DNA of 64,000 nucleotides, from NCBI GenBank assembly GCA_903901915.1, contig CAIUSV010000080.1, positions 1 through 64,000 on the forward strand, read 5' to 3'. The notes below the pieces were generated by a model that saw only the letters and a list, made by a program, of their open reading frames with translations, ran no database searches and was not told where the DNA came from. This stretch comes from an uncultured Rhodospirillaceae bacterium. Its GTDB lineage: Bacteria > Pseudomonadota > Alphaproteobacteria > Rhodospirillales > Magnetospirillaceae. The position numbers and the translations under genes were made by a program. Below are positions 38,317 through 46,486 of this stretch, piece by piece. Position 1 is the first letter of the stretch; each line of letters starts with the position of its first letter.

Positions 38317-38511
38317 ATGAAGTGGAGCGATACAATAGACATCGCCATCGCGCTGGAAGAGGCTCACCCCACGGCGGACAACGTCAATCTGCGCTTCACC
38401 GATTTGCATCGGTGGGTCTGCGCCCTGCCGGGATTCAGCGATGATCCGCTGAAATCCAACGAAAAGATTCTTGAAGCCATCCAACTGGCCTGGATCGACG
38501 AGCGGGATTAG
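38317..38511 (+). CDS. iscX: ISC accessory protein IscX
   Basis: 64 residues. MKWSDTIDIAIALEEAHPTADNVNLRFTDLHRWV matches IscX/YfhJ. It binds IscS and iron and tunes cluster assembly together with CyaY, also encoded in this window. Acidic overall. It starts 13 bp after fdx. Confidence 0.93.
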   Translation: MKWSDTIDIAIALEEAHPTADNVNLRFTDLHRWVCALPGFSDDPLKSNEKILEAIQLAWIDERD

Positions 38512-38529
38512 AAGTCTTATCTTATCGCC

Positions 38530-39231
38530 ATGAGCGTGTTCGCCCTGCTGCCCGCCGCCGATTTCGCCGCCCTGGCCGCCTTTTTGCTGCTGTGGGTGGG
38601 ATATACCGTCGCCGCCGACCGCCTGACCGTCGGCGGTCATTCCCTGTTGTCGGCCACCGCCCGCCACCGCCGCACCTGGATGCGCAATCTGTGCGATCGT
38701 GAAGCCCGGGTCGCCGACAGCGCCTTGCTGGGCAATCTGATGCGCAGCGTCTCGTTCTTCGCCTCCGCCAGCATCCTGATTCTGGGCGGGCTGGTGGCCC
38801 TGCTGGGGGCGGGCGAGCGGGCCTATGACGTGTTCCGGGAACTGCCGCTGGTGGCGGTATCCGGGCGTGGCGGCTTCGAGACCAAGGTGGTGCTGCTGGC
38901 CGGGGTGTTCGTCTATGCCTTCTTCCAGATCACCTGGTCGCTGCGGCAGTTCAATTACTGCTGCGTGCTGTTGGGGGCGGCGCCGACACCCGATGCCGAT
39001 GCCGCCGCCAAGGATACTTTCGCCGAGCACGCGGCGCGGCTGAACGCCCTGGCGGCGCACAGCTTCAACCGGGGGCTTCGGGGCTATTACTTCGCCCTGG
39101 CGATGATGACCTGGTTTCTTCATGCCGGGGTGATGGTCGCCGCCACGGTGGTGGTGGTGGCGGTGCTTTATCGCCGGGAATTCCGCTCTCGCACGTTGAA
39201 GGCGCTGAACGCGGCCATTCCGCGGCCATGA
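38530..39231 (+). CDS. DUF599 family membrane protein
   Basis: 233 residues. About four hydrophobic helices are visible, including an N-terminal one ([16 protein letters not shown]), a central helix ([18 protein letters not shown]), and a C-terminal pair ([28 protein letters not shown]). The [13 protein letters not shown] segment is the DUF599 signature. Function unknown. Its stop overlaps the mnmA start (ATGA), so it is coupled to tRNA thiolation and the isc genes by transcription, which may be incidental. Confidence 0.82.
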   Translation: MSVFALLPAADFAALAAFLLLWVGYTVAADRLTVGGHSLLSATARHRRTWMRNLCDREARVADSALLGNLMRSVSFFASASILILGGLVALLGAGERAYDVFRELPLVAVSGRGGFETKVVLLAGVFVYAFFQITWSLRQFNYCCVLLGAAPTPDADAAAKDTFAEHAARLNALAAHSFNRGLRGYYFALAMMTWFLHAGVMVAATVVVVAVLYRREFRSRTLKALNAAIPRP

Positions 39232-40337
39232 ACGCCCTGGGGTTCGATAAGCCGGAAGCGGCGACCCGGGTGGTGGTGGCCATGTCGGGCGGCGTCGATT
39301 CCTCGGCGACGGCGGCGTTGCTGAAGGACCAGGGCTTCGACGTGGTCGGCGTCACCCTGCAACTCTATGATCTGGCGACGGAGGGACGAGGGCGGACCGC
39401 CTGCCGGCCCAACACCTGCTGCGCCGGCAAGGATATTCATGACGCCCGCGCCGTCGCCGACGCCTTGGGCATTCCCCATTACGTCCTGGACTTCGAGGAC
39501 GCCTTTCGCCGCGACGTGATCGAGCGCTTCGCCGATTCCTATGTGGCCGGCGAAACGCCGATCCCCTGCGTCGAGTGCAACCGGACGGTCAAGTTCCGCG
39601 ATCTCCTCGGGGTGGCGAAGGATCTCGGCGCCGATGCGCTGGCCACCGGCCATTATGTCCGCCGCCGCCTGGGACCGCATGGACCGGAACTGCTGAAGGG
39701 CGCCGACCCCGCCCGCGACCAGAGCTATTTCCTGTTCGCCACCACGCCGGAACAACTGGCGTTTCTGCGCTTTCCCCTGGGCGACATGGCCGGCAAGGAC
39801 GAAACCCGCGCCATCGCCGCCCGTCACCGCCTGCCGGTGGCGGCCAAGCGCGACAGCCAGGATATCTGCTTCGTGCCCGACGGCGATTATGCCGCGCTGA
39901 TAGCCGCCCTGCGTCCCGAGGCGGTCCGCCCCGGCGATATCGTCGATGCCGCCGGCCGGGTGCTGGGGCGCCACCCCGGTATCGTCCATTTCACCATCGG
40001 CCAGCGCAAGGGCCTGGGCCTGGGCGGCGGGCCACCGCTTTACGTGCTGGCGCTGGAACCGGATACCGACCGGGTGGTGGTTGGGTCACGTCGGTCACTG
40101 GCCCGCGACCTCGTCATGGTACGGGCCGTCAACTGGCTGGGAGGCGATGAGCGGGAGATGCGGGTCGAAGTGCGGGTACGCTCGACCCGTCCGCCGGTTC
40201 CGGCCCGGTTGCGCCACCTCGACGGCGCCGTCGCCGAGGTGGTCCTGGACCACCCCGAGGAAGGGGTGGCGCCCGGACAGGCCTGCGTTTTCTACCAGGG
40301 AGACCGGGTGCTGGGTGGCGGGTGGATCGCCCCTTGA
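39228..40337 (+). CDS. mnmA: tRNA-specific 2-thiouridylase MnmA
   Basis: 369 residues. The ATP pyrophosphatase P-loop is [15 protein letters not shown], the catalytic Cys lies in [14 protein letters not shown], and the second redox Cys in RDSQDICFV. It adds sulfur to U34 of Lys, Glu and Gln tRNAs using IscS-derived persulfide, so its place after the isc genes is logical. The stop codon overlaps the tRNA promoter -35 box. Confidence 0.95.
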   Translation: MNALGFDKPEAATRVVVAMSGGVDSSATAALLKDQGFDVVGVTLQLYDLATEGRGRTACRPNTCCAGKDIHDARAVADALGIPHYVLDFEDAFRRDVIERFADSYVAGETPIPCVECNRTVKFRDLLGVAKDLGADALATGHYVRRRLGPHGPELLKGADPARDQSYFLFATTPEQLAFLRFPLGDMAGKDETRAIAARHRLPVAAKRDSQDICFVPDGDYAALIAALRPEAVRPGDIVDAAGRVLGRHPGIVHFTIGQRKGLGLGGGPPLYVLALEPDTDRVVVGSRRSLARDLVMVRAVNWLGGDEREMRVEVRVRSTRPPVPARLRHLDGAVAEVVLDHPEEGVAPGQACVFYQGDRVLGGGWIAP

Positions 40338-40362
40338 CATCACCGGGTCGAGACATTTATAC
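40334..40362 (+). promoter_or_regulatory. Strong sigma70 promoter for tRNA-Met, overlapping the mnmA stop
   Basis: TTGACA (40334-40339), 17 bp, TTATAC (40357-40362). The -35 is a perfect consensus and contains the mnmA TGA (40335-40337). Predicted start near 40370, about 12 bp before the tRNA. Confidence 0.7.
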
Positions 40363-40381
40363 CGGCCGCTCTCGATCTTAC

Positions 40382-40458
40382 GGCGGGGTAGCTCAGCTGG
40401 TTAGAGCACGGGAATCATAATCCTGGGGTCGGGGGTTCAAGTCCCTCTCCCGCTACCA
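40382..40458 (+). tRNA. tRNA-Met (CAT anticodon), elongator type
   Basis: A 77-nt cloverleaf: acceptor GGCGGGG pairs with TCCCGCT (two G-T pairs at the ends), D arm GCTC/GAGC, anticodon stem CGGGA/TCCTG with loop ATCATAA giving CAT at 40416-40418, T loop GTTCAAGTC, encoded CCA at 40456-40458. The acceptor and anticodon stems differ from initiator tRNA and look like elongator Met rather than the lysidine-modified Ile type; confirmation would need a tRNA covariance model. Confidence 0.95.
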
Positions 40459-40464
40459 AATTTC

Positions 40465-40508
40465 TCAAGGGGTTAGCTCGGAAATGGGCTAACCCCTTGA
40501 TCGTTTCT
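40465..40508 (+). terminator. Terminator after tRNA-Met
   Basis: TCAAGGGGTTAGC (40465-40477) pairs perfectly with GCTAACCCCTTGA (40488-40500), 10-nt loop, followed by TCGTTT. It starts 7 bp after the tRNA CCA. Confidence 0.8.
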
Positions 40509-40585
40509 GAGGCTTGGCCGAAGAGCGGTCCGGCAACAGCCGCTGACCGAGGTGGAAAACTCCACTGAGGTCCAAGCCCAAACCT

Positions 40586-41353
40586 TTAGCGGCAGGTGGC
40601 GTCGGCGAGGCCGGCGGCGGCGCGCGGCGCAAAGTCGCCGGCGAAGCTTTGCGGCCCGGTGTGGGTCAGGCGCGAGTCCAGATCCAGCCAGATTTCGCCG
40701 CCCAGGTCGCGCCAGCGCCGGCAGAAGGCGTAATCCTCGCTGACATAGGCGCCGTTGTCGGGATCGATCATGCTCTCGAACAGGGCGTAGAGATGCGGGC
40801 TGGCGGTGGGGGGCGCCGGATAGGCATGGGTGGCGGTAAAGCGGGTCTCGGGGTAGGCGTCGAACAGGCGTTGGATGGCGGACCGCCGCACCAGTTGGAA
40901 GCCGCCGCCGGCATAGATGGCTGTGGCGAAGCGCCCGTCCTGGCGCAACGCCTCGCCCCGGCAAAGCGTGCCGACATAGGACAGTCCCGCTGTTTCCAGC
41001 GGCTCGCCACCTTCGACGCAGCGTCCCGGCAGACGGGTCCAGTCCACCAGTTTCATCGGATAGAAGGCGCCGGTGAAATCCTTGTCGGCCTCCAGTAGCC
41101 GCTTGACCTGATCGGGCTCGAACGAGATGTCGGCGTCGATGAACAGCAGATGGGTGGCCTCGGGCGAGTCCATGAAGGCCGCCACCAGGGTCGAGCGCGC
41201 CCGCGATACCAGGGCGTCGCCACCCAGCAGCGACAGGCCGATATCGAAGCCCAGGTCGGGCGCCCGCTGCATCAGCCGGACCACCGACAGCATGTAAAGC
41301 TGGCTGACCAGCCCGCCGTAACAGGGGGTGGCGATCTTGATGTGCGGTCTCAT
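40586..41353 (-). CDS. GT-A-like glycosyltransferase (family 2/Anp1-like)
   Basis: 255 residues. The N-terminal IKIATPCYGG start, FIDADIS as a D-x-D metal site (about residue 93) and EDYAFCRRWRDLGGEIWLD acidic base region fit a nucleotide-diphospho-sugar transferase. It has no membrane helix, so probably cytoplasmic. It is isolated, convergent with the tRNA and divergent from prfB, and not near other sugar genes. Substrate unknown. Confidence 0.8.
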   Translation of the reverse strand: MRPHIKIATPCYGGLVSQLYMLSVVRLMQRAPDLGFDIGLSLLGGDALVSRARSTLVAAFMDSPEATHLLFIDADISFEPDQVKRLLEADKDFTGAFYPMKLVDWTRLPGRCVEGGEPLETAGLSYVGTLCRGEALRQDGRFATAIYAGGGFQLVRRSAIQRLFDAYPETRFTATHAYPAPPTASPHLYALFESMIDPDNGAYVSEDYAFCRRWRDLGGEIWLDLDSRLTHTGPQSFAGDFAPRAAAGLADATCR

Positions 41354-41437
41354 GCGGGCTTTCCTGACGATAAGGCGTTGCCATGATCGGCCGAGTTCCT
41401 TAAAAAGTCACCTCCAAGCTGGCCGAGGGGAACCATC

Positions 41438-42547
41438 ATGCGCGCCGAAATCGAGGCGCTTGCCCAGGATATCCGGCGCTCCGTCGCGCTGCTCAAGCGC
41501 CACCTCAACTGGGACGAGGCGTTGATGCGGCTCGACGAGCTGAATGCCTCGGCCGAGAATCCTGACCTGTGGAACGATGCCGCCGCCGCGCAGAAGATCA
41601 TGCGCGAGCGCACCGAACTGGATAATGCCGTCCAGGGCTGCCGCGCCGCCGAGCGCGAGTTGGCCGACCTGCTGGACCTGATCGAACTGGGCGAGATGGA
41701 GGGCGACCAAGGGGTGGTCGATGACGCGGAAGGCCAGGTCCGCGCCCTGAAGGAACGCGCCGGCAAGATGGAGCTGGAAACCCTGCTGTCGGGCGAGGCT
41801 GACCACAACGACTGCTACATCGAAATCAACGCCGGCGCCGGCGGCACCGAATCCCAGGATTGGGCCGAGATGCTGTTGCGCATGTACACCCGCTGGGCGG
41901 AAAAGCACGGCTACAAGGTGGAGTGGCTGGAGGAAAGCGCCGGCGAGCAGGCGGGCATCAAGTCCGCCACGGTCCGCATTCTCGGACACAACGCCTATGG
42001 CTGGCTGAAGACCGAAAGCGGCGTTCACCGTCTGGTGCGCATTTCGCCCTATGACAGCGCGGCGCGGCGTCACACCAGCTTCTCATCGGTATGGGTCTAT
42101 CCGGTGATCGACGACACCATCGACATCCAGATCAACGAAAGCGACTGCCGCATCGATACCTATCGTGCCTCGGGCGCCGGTGGCCAGCACATCAACAAGA
42201 CCGATTCGGCGGTGCGCATCACCCACATTCCCACCGGCATCGTCGCCGCTTGCCAGATGGAACGGTCGCAGCACCAGAACCGGGCCAGGGCCTGGGACAT
42301 GCTGCGGGCGCGCATGTACGAGGCCGAGTTGCAAAAGCGCGAAGCCGCCGCCCAGGCGCTGGAAGATCAGAAGACCGATATCGGCTGGGGCCACCAGATC
42401 CGCTCCTACGTGTTGCAGCCCTATCAGATGGTCAAGGACCTGCGCACCAACTTCGAGACTTCCGACACCCAGGGCGTGCTCGACGGCGACCTCGATCCGT
42501 TCATGGCGGCGTCGCTGGCCGGGCGGATCAAGGGCAAGGAAGGCTAA
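41438..42547 (+). CDS. prfB: Peptide chain release factor 2, no programmed frameshift
   Basis: 369 residues in one open frame. GGQ lies at 248-250 and the stop-recognition tripeptide region reads SPY (203-205, RISPYDS), where E. coli has SPF. It terminates translation at UGA and UAA. No in-frame stop or CTTTGA shift site is seen near codon 25, so the usual +1 autoregulation is absent. ATG 41438 follows GAGGGGA. Confidence 0.95.
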   Translation: MRAEIEALAQDIRRSVALLKRHLNWDEALMRLDELNASAENPDLWNDAAAAQKIMRERTELDNAVQGCRAAERELADLLDLIELGEMEGDQGVVDDAEGQVRALKERAGKMELETLLSGEADHNDCYIEINAGAGGTESQDWAEMLLRMYTRWAEKHGYKVEWLEESAGEQAGIKSATVRILGHNAYGWLKTESGVHRLVRISPYDSAARRHTSFSSVWVYPVIDDTIDIQINESDCRIDTYRASGAGGQHINKTDSAVRITHIPTGIVAACQMERSQHQNRARAWDMLRARMYEAELQKREAAAQALEDQKTDIGWGHQIRSYVLQPYQMVKDLRTNFETSDTQGVLDGDLDPFMAASLAGRIKGKEG

Positions 42548-42621
42548 TTTTCAGCCTCCGGTTTGCATTCGTCGATTTTCCCCCTATACCTTTACCGTCG
42601 GGATTTGAGGGAAGGACGGAC

Positions 42622-43635
42622 ATGAGGCGGATCATCTTCACGGCCCTGGTGGCGATCGTGGTGGCCCTGGCGGGAAGCGGGGATGCCCTGGCCAAGGCCG
42701 GCAGCACCTCCAAGTCCAGCGGTGGCAGCTTTGGCTCCAAGGGGTCGCGCACCCATGACGCCCCGATGGAACGCACGCTGACCCCGCCGCCGGCCGGCGC
42801 ACCCCGGCCCAGCAACGTTCCGCCGCCGCCGCCCCAGGCGGCGCCGCGCCCCGGCAACGTCGATGCGCAGCCGCTGGCGCCCGGCGCCTCCCGGCCGGGC
42901 CTCCAGGCGCCGGCGCCGGTGGCGCAGCCCGGCTTCTTTCAGCGCAACCCGTTCATGGCCGGTCTGGCCGGTGGTCTGATCGGTACCGGCATCGGCAGCC
43001 TGCTGTTCGGCCATTCGCCGGCTCTGGCCTCGGGTGCCGAGGCTTCGCCGGTGGGCAGCATGCTGGGGCTGCTGTTGCAGCTTGCCCTGGTCGGAGGCCT
43101 GATCTGGCTGGCGGTGCGCATGTTCCGGGGCGGCAGCCGCGCCGAACAGGCCAACCCCTTCGCCGCGCCCGCCCACGGCCATGTCGAGCCCAGCATGATG
43201 CCGGCGGCGCCGCGGGTGGAAAAGGAATTCGAGCCGGCGGCGGTCGATCAACAGGATTTCACCGATATCCTGCTGGGGGTGCAGAATGCCTGGAGCGAGG
43301 GCAATCTGGCGGCGCTCCGGCGCTTTGCCACCCCCGAGGTGGTGTCGTGGCTGTCCGAGGATCTCAGCCGCAACGCCAGCGAGGGGCTGGTCAACAAGGT
43401 CGAGAATGTCTCCCTGTTGAAGGGGGATATCAGCGGCAGTTGGAGTGAAGGCGGTTTTGATTACGTCACCGCCGTGCTGACCTTCCAGTGCATCGATGTC
43501 ATGGTGCGGGCCGACACCGGCGCCGTGGTCAAGGGCAACCCCAGCGTGCCGGTGAGCCACACCGAGGCGTGGACCTTCATGCGCGCCGCCGGCGGCAGCG
43601 GTCGCTGGCTGTTGTCGGCGGTGGAGCAGGTGTAG
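42622..43635 (+). CDS. Exported Tim44-like domain protein
   Basis: 337 residues. A signal peptide or signal anchor (IIFTALVAIVVALAGSGDALA) is followed by Gly/Ser- and proline-rich linker sequence. A glycine-zipper-like hydrophobic helix (AGLAGGLIGTGIGSLL) and a second helix (LGLLLQLALVGGLIWLAV) come next. The C-terminal Tim44-like domain (about 210-337) contains FTDILLGVQNAWSEGNLAALRRFATPEV. Such bacterial proteins are thought to bind membranes; their role is unclear. ATG 42622 follows GGAAGGAC. Confidence 0.85.
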   Translation: MRRIIFTALVAIVVALAGSGDALAKAGSTSKSSGGSFGSKGSRTHDAPMERTLTPPPAGAPRPSNVPPPPPQAAPRPGNVDAQPLAPGASRPGLQAPAPVAQPGFFQRNPFMAGLAGGLIGTGIGSLLFGHSPALASGAEASPVGSMLGLLLQLALVGGLIWLAVRMFRGGSRAEQANPFAAPAHGHVEPSMMPAAPRVEKEFEPAAVDQQDFTDILLGVQNAWSEGNLAALRRFATPEVVSWLSEDLSRNASEGLVNKVENVSLLKGDISGSWSEGGFDYVTAVLTFQCIDVMVRADTGAVVKGNPSVPVSHTEAWTFMRAAGGSGRWLLSAVEQV

Positions 43636-43647
43636 CCCCGCCGCGAT

Positions 43648-44346
43648 CTATCGCGGGACCGACCCGGAATCCTGGCCGAACAGGATCTTCTTGGCCTCTT
43701 CGCTGACTGTCGGTTGGGTGTTGACGGTCTTGGCGCGCTCGTAGGCACGCTGGACCGCCGGCCGGGCGGCGATGGTCTCGAACCAGCGTCGGAGGTTGGG
43801 GAAGTCGTCCAGCCTCTGGCTCTGGCGCTCCCATGGCACGATCCAGGGATAGCACGCCATGTCGGCGATGGAGTAGGCCCCGGCGATGAAGTCGCGGTCG
43901 GCAAGGCGCTTGTCCAGAACGGCATAAAGGCGGCTGGTCTCCTTGACGTAGCGGTTGATGGCGTAGGGGATCTTTTCCGGGGCGTACAGGGCGAAATGGT
44001 GGTTCTGCCCGGCCATCGGCCCCAGCCCGCCCATCTGCCAGAACAGCCATTGCAGCGTCTCGGTGCGGCCGCGCAGGTCGGTTGCGAGGAAGCGGCCGGT
44101 CTTTTCGGCGAGATAGAGCAGGATGGCGCCCGACTCGAACACGCTGACCGGCGGCCCGGGCTCGGCGGGCTGGTGGTCGACGATGGCGGGGATGCGGTTG
44201 TTGGGCGATATCTCGAGGAAGTCCGGCTTGAACTGCTCGCCCGCCGAGATGTTCACCGGCAGTAGCCGATAGTCCAACCCCGCCTCTTCCAGGAAGACGG
44301 TGATCTTGTGGCCGTTGGGCGTGGTCCAATAATAGAGGTCGATCAC
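43648..44346 (-). CDS. Glutathione S-transferase-like disulfide reductase (YfcG/YghU type)
   Basis: 232 residues. The N-terminal thioredoxin-like domain has YYWTTPNGHKITVFLEEAGLDY and the NRIPAIVD cis-proline loop; the helical domain has FIAGAYSIADMACYPW. The TPNGHK motif marks the nu-class, active as glutathione disulfide-bond oxidoreductases. Start is GTG 44346, overlapping the TGA of the upstream hemerythrin gene, so the two are coupled and may share a redox or oxygen-related job. Confidence 0.9.
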   Translation of the reverse strand: MIDLYYWTTPNGHKITVFLEEAGLDYRLLPVNISAGEQFKPDFLEISPNNRIPAIVDHQPAEPGPPVSVFESGAILLYLAEKTGRFLATDLRGRTETLQWLFWQMGGLGPMAGQNHHFALYAPEKIPYAINRYVKETSRLYAVLDKRLADRDFIAGAYSIADMACYPWIVPWERQSQRLDDFPNLRRWFETIAARPAVQRAYERAKTVNTQPTVSEEAKKILFGQDSGSVPR

Positions 44347-45833
44347 GTCTTCTTCTCCTCTTCCTTCTCGCGGCCGGCGATGAAATCGCGCAGTTCCTTC
44401 ACCCGGGCATCCCACTCGGCCTCCTCGGCCCGTTCCCGCGCGCGGATTTCCGGCATTTCGCGGACCTGACGCAGGTAGCGCATGGTATAGGGCAGATATG
44501 CCTCGCGCATGGCGTCATTGGTGCCGACATTGGTGATGAAGCTTTCCAGGAACAGGGTGGAGACCCGGGGAAAGACCCGGTGGCAGGCCAGTACCAGGAA
44601 GTCCACCCACTCGTTGGGGAAGCGCTGGAAGGCGTTGAGCAGGTTGTCCCGCAGCGCGCCGTCGCGGGCCTTCTGCTGGAAGACGCGGGGGTCCTTTTCC
44701 TGCTCGTAGAGATCATGGCAGCTCTTCCATGCCATATTAAGCCGTTCCCACCAGTTGTTGGCGGGGTCCAGCAGCGAGCGGAAGGTCTCGATCTCGCGGT
44801 TACCGATCCGGGGCAGGTCGTAGGCGGTGGGACTGGACGGCAAAAGCATCTCGCGCAGCGCCTTGGTGTTGTCCTTGACCTGCATCACCTTGGCGCCGTC
44901 CTTGCGGGTTTCGATCAGCTTGAGATCGTCCCATCCCTGGTTCCAGCCCAACAGGATGCAGTCCTGCAGCGGTTTGGTGACGTGCTCCCAGAAACTGTCG
45001 GCATCCTCCTCGGCCCATTCAAAGCTGGTGGACAGCATCCGGATCTGCCGGCTTTCCCAGATGGCGGGAAAGATGAACTTGCCGATGGCTTGACGGAATT
45101 TGTCGGCGAATTCGGGCGAGGCGAGGAAGAACGGCGGCAATTCAAGCTTGAGCGATGGGTTGTGGCGCTGAAAGAACACCAGCACGGAGTCGACGCGCCG
45201 ACAGATCGCCCCTTCGCAAAGCTTCTCGAAACTCTCGAACCGCCGTTCCGGATAGGGCAGCTTTGGTATCTCGTACTCGATATGCTTGAGCAGATGGGCC
45301 AGATTGGGCGGCAGGTTGTATTCGATATCGCGGTGGCGCTTTTCCCATCTGGCCTTGCGTTCGTCCTCCGACTCCGCCGGTGGCGCGCCGGTCTTGATTT
45401 CGACGGCGGCGGCGGCGGCGGGTGGCTGCGCCTTCTTGGGAATGAACGGCTTGTAGCGCATGTCCTCCTTGAGATTGTGCGTGACCAGCCAGTCGCCCAG
45501 CACCTTGGCCATCACCACCGCGCAGGATTTCAACTCGTCCTGGGTGGTTGCCGCCTTGAACTTGTCGCTGAGTACCCGCGCCTTGAGCGCCAGGGCCTCG
45601 TGCAGTTTCTTGTGCGCCTCGGCCTCGGGAAACTTGATGGCCGCCTGGACGGCCTCTTCGCGGCTGAAGTGATCCTTGACGTAGGCCAGAAGCTCGCCGG
45701 TGATGCTTCCGACCTGCTGCCAGTTCTCCTGTTCGATCCACTGTTCGGTCAGATTGACCAGATCGATCAGCCTCTTGTGGTCGGCATCCAGGGCCGGAGC
45801 CCCGACCGACATGGCGTCACGCCATAGAATCAT
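44343..45833 (-). CDS. Bacteriohemerythrin fused to a large unknown C-terminal domain
   Basis: 496 residues. Residues 1-130 are a full hemerythrin domain with all seven di-iron ligands: His19, His55, Glu59, His74, His78, His119, Asp124. After an alanine/proline linker (about 130-160) comes a ~340-residue predominantly charged and helical region with no domain I recognise. No membrane helix or signal peptide, so cytosolic. It is coupled by a GTGA overlap to a nu-class GST. Oxygen or redox sensing by the N-terminus controlling the C-terminus is the obvious inference. Confidence 0.85.
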   Translation of the reverse strand: MILWRDAMSVGAPALDADHKRLIDLVNLTEQWIEQENWQQVGSITGELLAYVKDHFSREEAVQAAIKFPEAEAHKKLHEALALKARVLSDKFKAATTQDELKSCAVVMAKVLGDWLVTHNLKEDMRYKPFIPKKAQPPAAAAAVEIKTGAPPAESEDERKARWEKRHRDIEYNLPPNLAHLLKHIEYEIPKLPYPERRFESFEKLCEGAICRRVDSVLVFFQRHNPSLKLELPPFFLASPEFADKFRQAIGKFIFPAIWESRQIRMLSTSFEWAEEDADSFWEHVTKPLQDCILLGWNQGWDDLKLIETRKDGAKVMQVKDNTKALREMLLPSSPTAYDLPRIGNREIETFRSLLDPANNWWERLNMAWKSCHDLYEQEKDPRVFQQKARDGALRDNLLNAFQRFPNEWVDFLVLACHRVFPRVSTLFLESFITNVGTNDAMREAYLPYTMRYLRQVREMPEIRARERAEEAEWDARVKELRDFIAGREKEEEKKT

Positions 45834-45908
45834 GCCTCAATCCCCCGCCGCTACCTTCCTGCCACCTCCTTCAAAGATGCCACCTTTGCAAAAGTTTTCA
45901 ACGGCCCG

Positions 45909-46358
45909 TCACGGCAATAAAACGGCGCTCATGTCGCTGGGCAAGCCGGAGACCTCGGGTGCCGACGCCACCGCCATGGGCGGCAGGGTGGAATACTGGG
46001 GCGATGGCGCGGCGGCGTAGACCGACGGCGGGGTGGGTGTCGAATAGGTTACGCTGGGGGCCGACGGCGCATAGGTCACCGACGGCGGGGACGGCGCATA
46101 AACCACCGAGGGGGCCTGCGGCACGTAGATCACCCGTGGGGATGGCGCCAGCACCACCGAGGGGGGGGCGGCATAGTAGGGCTCGCGGTAGTAGGAGCGC
46201 GATGGCCCGCCCCCCCAGCCGCCGCCGCCATAGGAGTATCGACGGCGCCAGCCATCCGCCAGGGCGGGGTCGGTGAACAGGGGCAGCAGACAGGCGGCCA
46301 GACCGAGAGCGGTGGCGAACCTGCGGGCGAGAACAGCACACGAAACCGGCGAACTCAT
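45909..46358 (-). CDS. Secreted Pro/Tyr-rich repeat protein
   Basis: 149 residues. A signal peptide (about 1-34, ending ALA-DGW) is followed by a Gly/Tyr/Arg-rich stretch. Imperfect repeats of P-S-V-(V/T)-Y-A-P-S-(P/A)-P follow, then a short unique C-terminus. It is likely extended and surface or periplasmic. ATG 46358 has GGGGGTG upstream; an earlier ATG at 46409 would put 17 residues before the signal. No family recognised. Confidence 0.7.
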   Translation of the reverse strand: MSSPVSCAVLARRFATALGLAACLLPLFTDPALADGWRRRYSYGGGGWGGGPSRSYYREPYYAAPPSVVLAPSPRVIYVPQAPSVVYAPSPPSVTYAPSAPSVTYSTPTPPSVYAAAPSPQYSTLPPMAVASAPEVSGLPSDMSAVLLP

Positions 46359-46486
46359 GACGCACCCCCTTATCGGGTCGACGCCAGGGGACGGAGCGTT
46401 ATCGCCCATCCGCCAGACGAGTACTGTAGGCTAACACTGTGGAAAAATCATGACTGTGATTCGGTTCACCCGGGTGGCGAGGATGG

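Noticed and set aside
35645-38335. An 896-codon open frame on the minus strand opposite hscB, hscA and fdx
   Set aside because: High-GC shadow of the real genes; low-complexity Gly/His/Arg-rich product, while the plus-strand frames encode well-known proteins.
41438-41520. Programmed +1 frameshift in prfB
   Set aside because: No in-frame stop or CTTTGA motif; the frame is continuous from a start with a good ribosome site.
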